Source: an uncultured Clostridia bacterium (GTDB lineage: Bacteria; Bacillota; Clostridia; Oscillospirales; Acutalibacteraceae). Taken from it: DNA of 7,381 nt. Positions 6,336-7,381 of this stretch are shown here, piece after piece. The translations under genes were made by a program, and so were the position numbers. Where the stretch lies: positions 1 through 7,381 of the forward strand of contig CANONE010000110.1 in NCBI GenBank assembly GCA_947567585.1, in the 5' to 3' direction. The notes under the pieces are model-generated. The model did not search any database. It was not told where the DNA came from and worked only from the letters and a program-made list of their open reading frames with translations. The stretch's first letter is position 1. Every line of letters starts with the position of its first letter.

Positions 6336-6563
6336 ATGCCAGTATTCCGCGTGGAGAGGAACAAAGGAGGTATGACGCTTGCAAGAGGAAGTCACTCAAA
6401 AGACCATCGCATTATCCATGAAAACCGGGAAGCTGACGGCCCAAGTGCTGCAAATGGCCCTGAAAAAGTTTTTGGAGGCCCAGAAGCACGGCCCCAAGCT
6501 CCATCAGGGCCAGCAGAGCCTAAAGCAGTTGAAGCAGCACGGGGCGGCGCTGTCCAACATTGA
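6336..6563 (+). pseudogene. RepA-type replication initiator remnant (first 11 codons)
   Basis: ATG 6336 with AAGGAG upstream (6321-6326) opens a frame beginning MPVFRVERNKG. I recognise this as the N-terminus of the RepA/helix-turn-helix initiators of clostridial conjugative elements, which usually continue with YTVMSNHHLRN. Here the match stops at codon 11-12 (about 6369). The frame then runs out of phase through the start of pcfB to a stop at 6561-6563, giving a low-complexity non-homologous tail. The body of the gene is deleted; the start signals remain and may still be translated, covering the pcfB start. Confidence 0.65.
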
Positions 6564-6849
6564 GATCACCGACGCCAACATCGCCGCTTTCAAGCCCTGC
6601 GCCAAGAAATACGGCGTGGACTTCGCCTTGCGGAAGGACAAGACCACCCAGCCGCCCCACTACATCGTGATCTTCAAGAGCCGGGACGCGGACAATCTGG
6701 AACAGGCTTTCAAGGAGTTCACCGCCAAGAAGCTGTCGCGGGAGGCCAAGCCCTCCATCCGCAAGGCGCTGTCTGTCTTGCGGGAAGCGGTTGGCCGGAA
6801 CGTCCAGCGGGCCAAGGAGAAGATCAGAGAAAGGGGGATGGAGCGGTGA
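6379..6849 (+). CDS. pcfB: PcfB family relaxosome accessory protein (DUF3801)
   Basis: Protein of 156 residues resembling PcfB of enterococcal pCF10 and its clostridial relatives. These help bring the relaxase-DNA complex to the VirD4 coupling protein during conjugation. Recognised features: N-terminus LQEEVTQKTIALSMKTGKLTAQVL, a basic low-complexity stretch (about 33-54), and the conserved central block ITDANIAAFKPCAKKYGVDFALRKDK followed by PPHYIVIFKSRDAD..AFKEFTAK. It is cytoplasmic, with no membrane segments. The start is TTG 6379: AAAGGAGG (6363-6370) lies 8 nt upstream and relatives begin MQEEV. ATG 6372 is in another frame and belongs to the repA remnant. Its stop overlaps the virD4 GTG by 4 nt, a coupled arrangement. 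The gene looks intact, but its partners in the window are destroyed, so function is doubtful. Confidence 0.88.
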   Translation: MQEEVTQKTIALSMKTGKLTAQVLQMALKKFLEAQKHGPKLHQGQQSLKQLKQHGAALSNIEITDANIAAFKPCAKKYGVDFALRKDKTTQPPHYIVIFKSRDADNLEQAFKEFTAKKLSREAKPSIRKALSVLREAVGRNVQRAKEKIRERGMER

Positions 6850-6893
6850 AGCCTGACCTGAAAAAGCTGATAATCACCAACCTGGCGCTATGA
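6846..6893 (+). pseudogene. VirD4/TraG coupling protein stub (N-terminus only)
   Basis: GTG 6846 overlaps the pcfB stop (GTGA). The frame reads MKPDLKKLIITNL and then meets TGA at 6891-6893. These 13 residues match the N-terminus of VirD4/TraG coupling proteins that follow pcfB in clostridial elements, where PYLLF and a membrane helix would come next. The rest (normally about 600 residues) is missing and topB sequence begins at once. Gene order and the overlap support the call more than the short match does. Confidence 0.68.
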
Positions 6894-7381
6894 GGATTTG
6901 CCCATCATCCCGGAGAGCTGGCGGCTGACCGTCCCCCCGGACAAGCGGGAGCGGTTCGACACCCTGCGGACGCTTCTGCGTTCCGAGGACGTGAGCGAGG
7001 TTGTCAACGCTTGCGACGCCGGGCGGGAGGGCGAATTGATCTTCCGCACGGTCTACCACCTGGCGGGCTGTACCAAGCCCATGAAGCGGCTGTGGATTTC
7101 CAGCATGGAGGACAGCGCCATCCGGGAGGGCTTCGCCCACCTGAAACCGGGCCGGGACTATGACCCGCTGCATCAATCGGCGCTGTGCCGGGCCAAGGCG
7201 GACTGGCTGATCGGCATTAACGCCACCCGGCTTTTCTCTGTGCTGTACCACAAGACCCTGACCGTGGGCCGCGTCCAGACCCCCACCCTGAAAATGCTGG
7301 CGGACAGGGACGCCAAGATCACCGGCTTCCAGAAAGAGAAATATCACATCGTCCATATCGCCGGGGGCGGCATGGAGGCGG
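6883..7381 (+). pseudogene. topB: DNA topoisomerase III-like gene (topB), 5'-truncated, runs off right edge
   Basis: The frame is open from 6874 to the right edge and shows homology from TGG 6883: WRYEDLPIIPESW, then the TOPRIM metal-binding DAGREGELIF, a SALCRAKADWLIGINATRLF block and TVGRVQTPTL, all characteristic of type IA topoisomerases in conjugative elements. About 166 residues are visible. Comparison with E. coli Top3 (ADLPIVPEKWQ near residue 64) implies that about 60 N-terminal residues are gone, including the first TOPRIM strand with its catalytic Glu. The active-site Tyr would lie beyond the window. There is no start codon or ribosome binding site at the junction, and the preceding virD4 stub is in another frame, so I treat it as a pseudogene. 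An internal start such as ATG 7081 would also lack the TOPRIM acid residues. Confidence 0.85.

Larger units (their letters stand above)
6180..7381 (+). mobile_element. Decayed Tn1549-like integrative conjugative element, left part
   Basis: Genes here appear in the order known for clostridial Tn1549-like elements (repA ... pcfB, virD4 ... topB), but most are reduced to stubs: 11 codons of repA, intact pcfB, about 13 codons of virD4, then topB without its N-terminus. The genes that normally lie between virD4 and topB (TrbL, VirB4, NlpC/P60 and others) are absent. The left boundary is uncertain because no attachment site or integrase is visible; the element continues beyond the right edge. It cannot transfer itself as it stands unless functions are supplied elsewhere. 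Confidence 0.75.

Noticed and set aside
6177..6395. A 72-codon minus-strand open frame in the leader before pcfB.
   Set aside because: It is antisense to the two hairpins and the RepA start, has no convincing ribosome binding site and resembles no protein I recognise; the stem-loops explain the sequence better.
6874..7356. A 160-codon minus-strand open frame opposite topB.
   Set aside because: It is a shadow of the GC-rich topB frame, which carries clear type IA topoisomerase motifs on the plus strand.

Overview
The window looks like about 7.4 kb of a GC-rich gut Clostridia genome, most likely from an Oscillospiraceae/Lachnospiraceae-type commensal. This rests on gene content (bile salt hydrolase, SpoVB/MurJ-type flippase, CsoR/CopA copper operon, Tn1549-like conjugative genes), strong AAGGAGG ribosome binding sites and GC-rich third codon positions. 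I cannot name a species.

Layout. Positions 1-917 (minus) hold a bile salt hydrolase whose start lies in the window and whose last residues run off the left edge. Positions 1125-2777 (minus) hold a 14-helix-type MurJ/SpoVB-family lipid-linked oligosaccharide flippase with a hairpin at its stop codon. Positions 2778-3071 form a divergent promoter region. Its minus-strand promoter serves the flippase. Its plus-strand promoter is near-consensus and has two tandem CsoR-type operators built into it. Positions 3072-3368 encode the Cu(I) sensor CsoR, and 3507-6029 encode a CopA-type Cu(I)-exporting P1B-ATPase. The last 69 codons of that frame are a complete CopZ-like chaperone with its own ideal Shine-Dalgarno and ATG inside the reading frame, so the operon probably makes a CopA-CopZ fusion and free CopZ from one frame. 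A 34-bp near-perfect palindrome sits between csoR and copA.

Positions 6030-6335 are non-coding and contain stem-loops, ending in a clear intrinsic terminator. From there to the right edge lies the wreck of a Tn1549-like integrative conjugative element: the first 11 codons of a RepA-type replication initiator, an intact pcfB (relaxosome accessory protein), the first 13 or so codons of the virD4/traG coupling protein, and then directly the body of a type IA topoisomerase gene (topB) lacking its start and about 60 N-terminal residues. Two deletion junctions (near 6369 and 6882) explain this; the second would have removed most of the type IV secretion genes.

How the parts work together: copper entering the cell binds CsoR, which releases both operators, and the operon then makes the exporter plus a chaperone to load it. 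The bile salt hydrolase and flippase are ordinary host functions transcribed the other way. I see no clearly new multi-gene system. The most interesting points are the in-frame CopZ with its own ribosome binding site and the two conjugative-element deletion scars.
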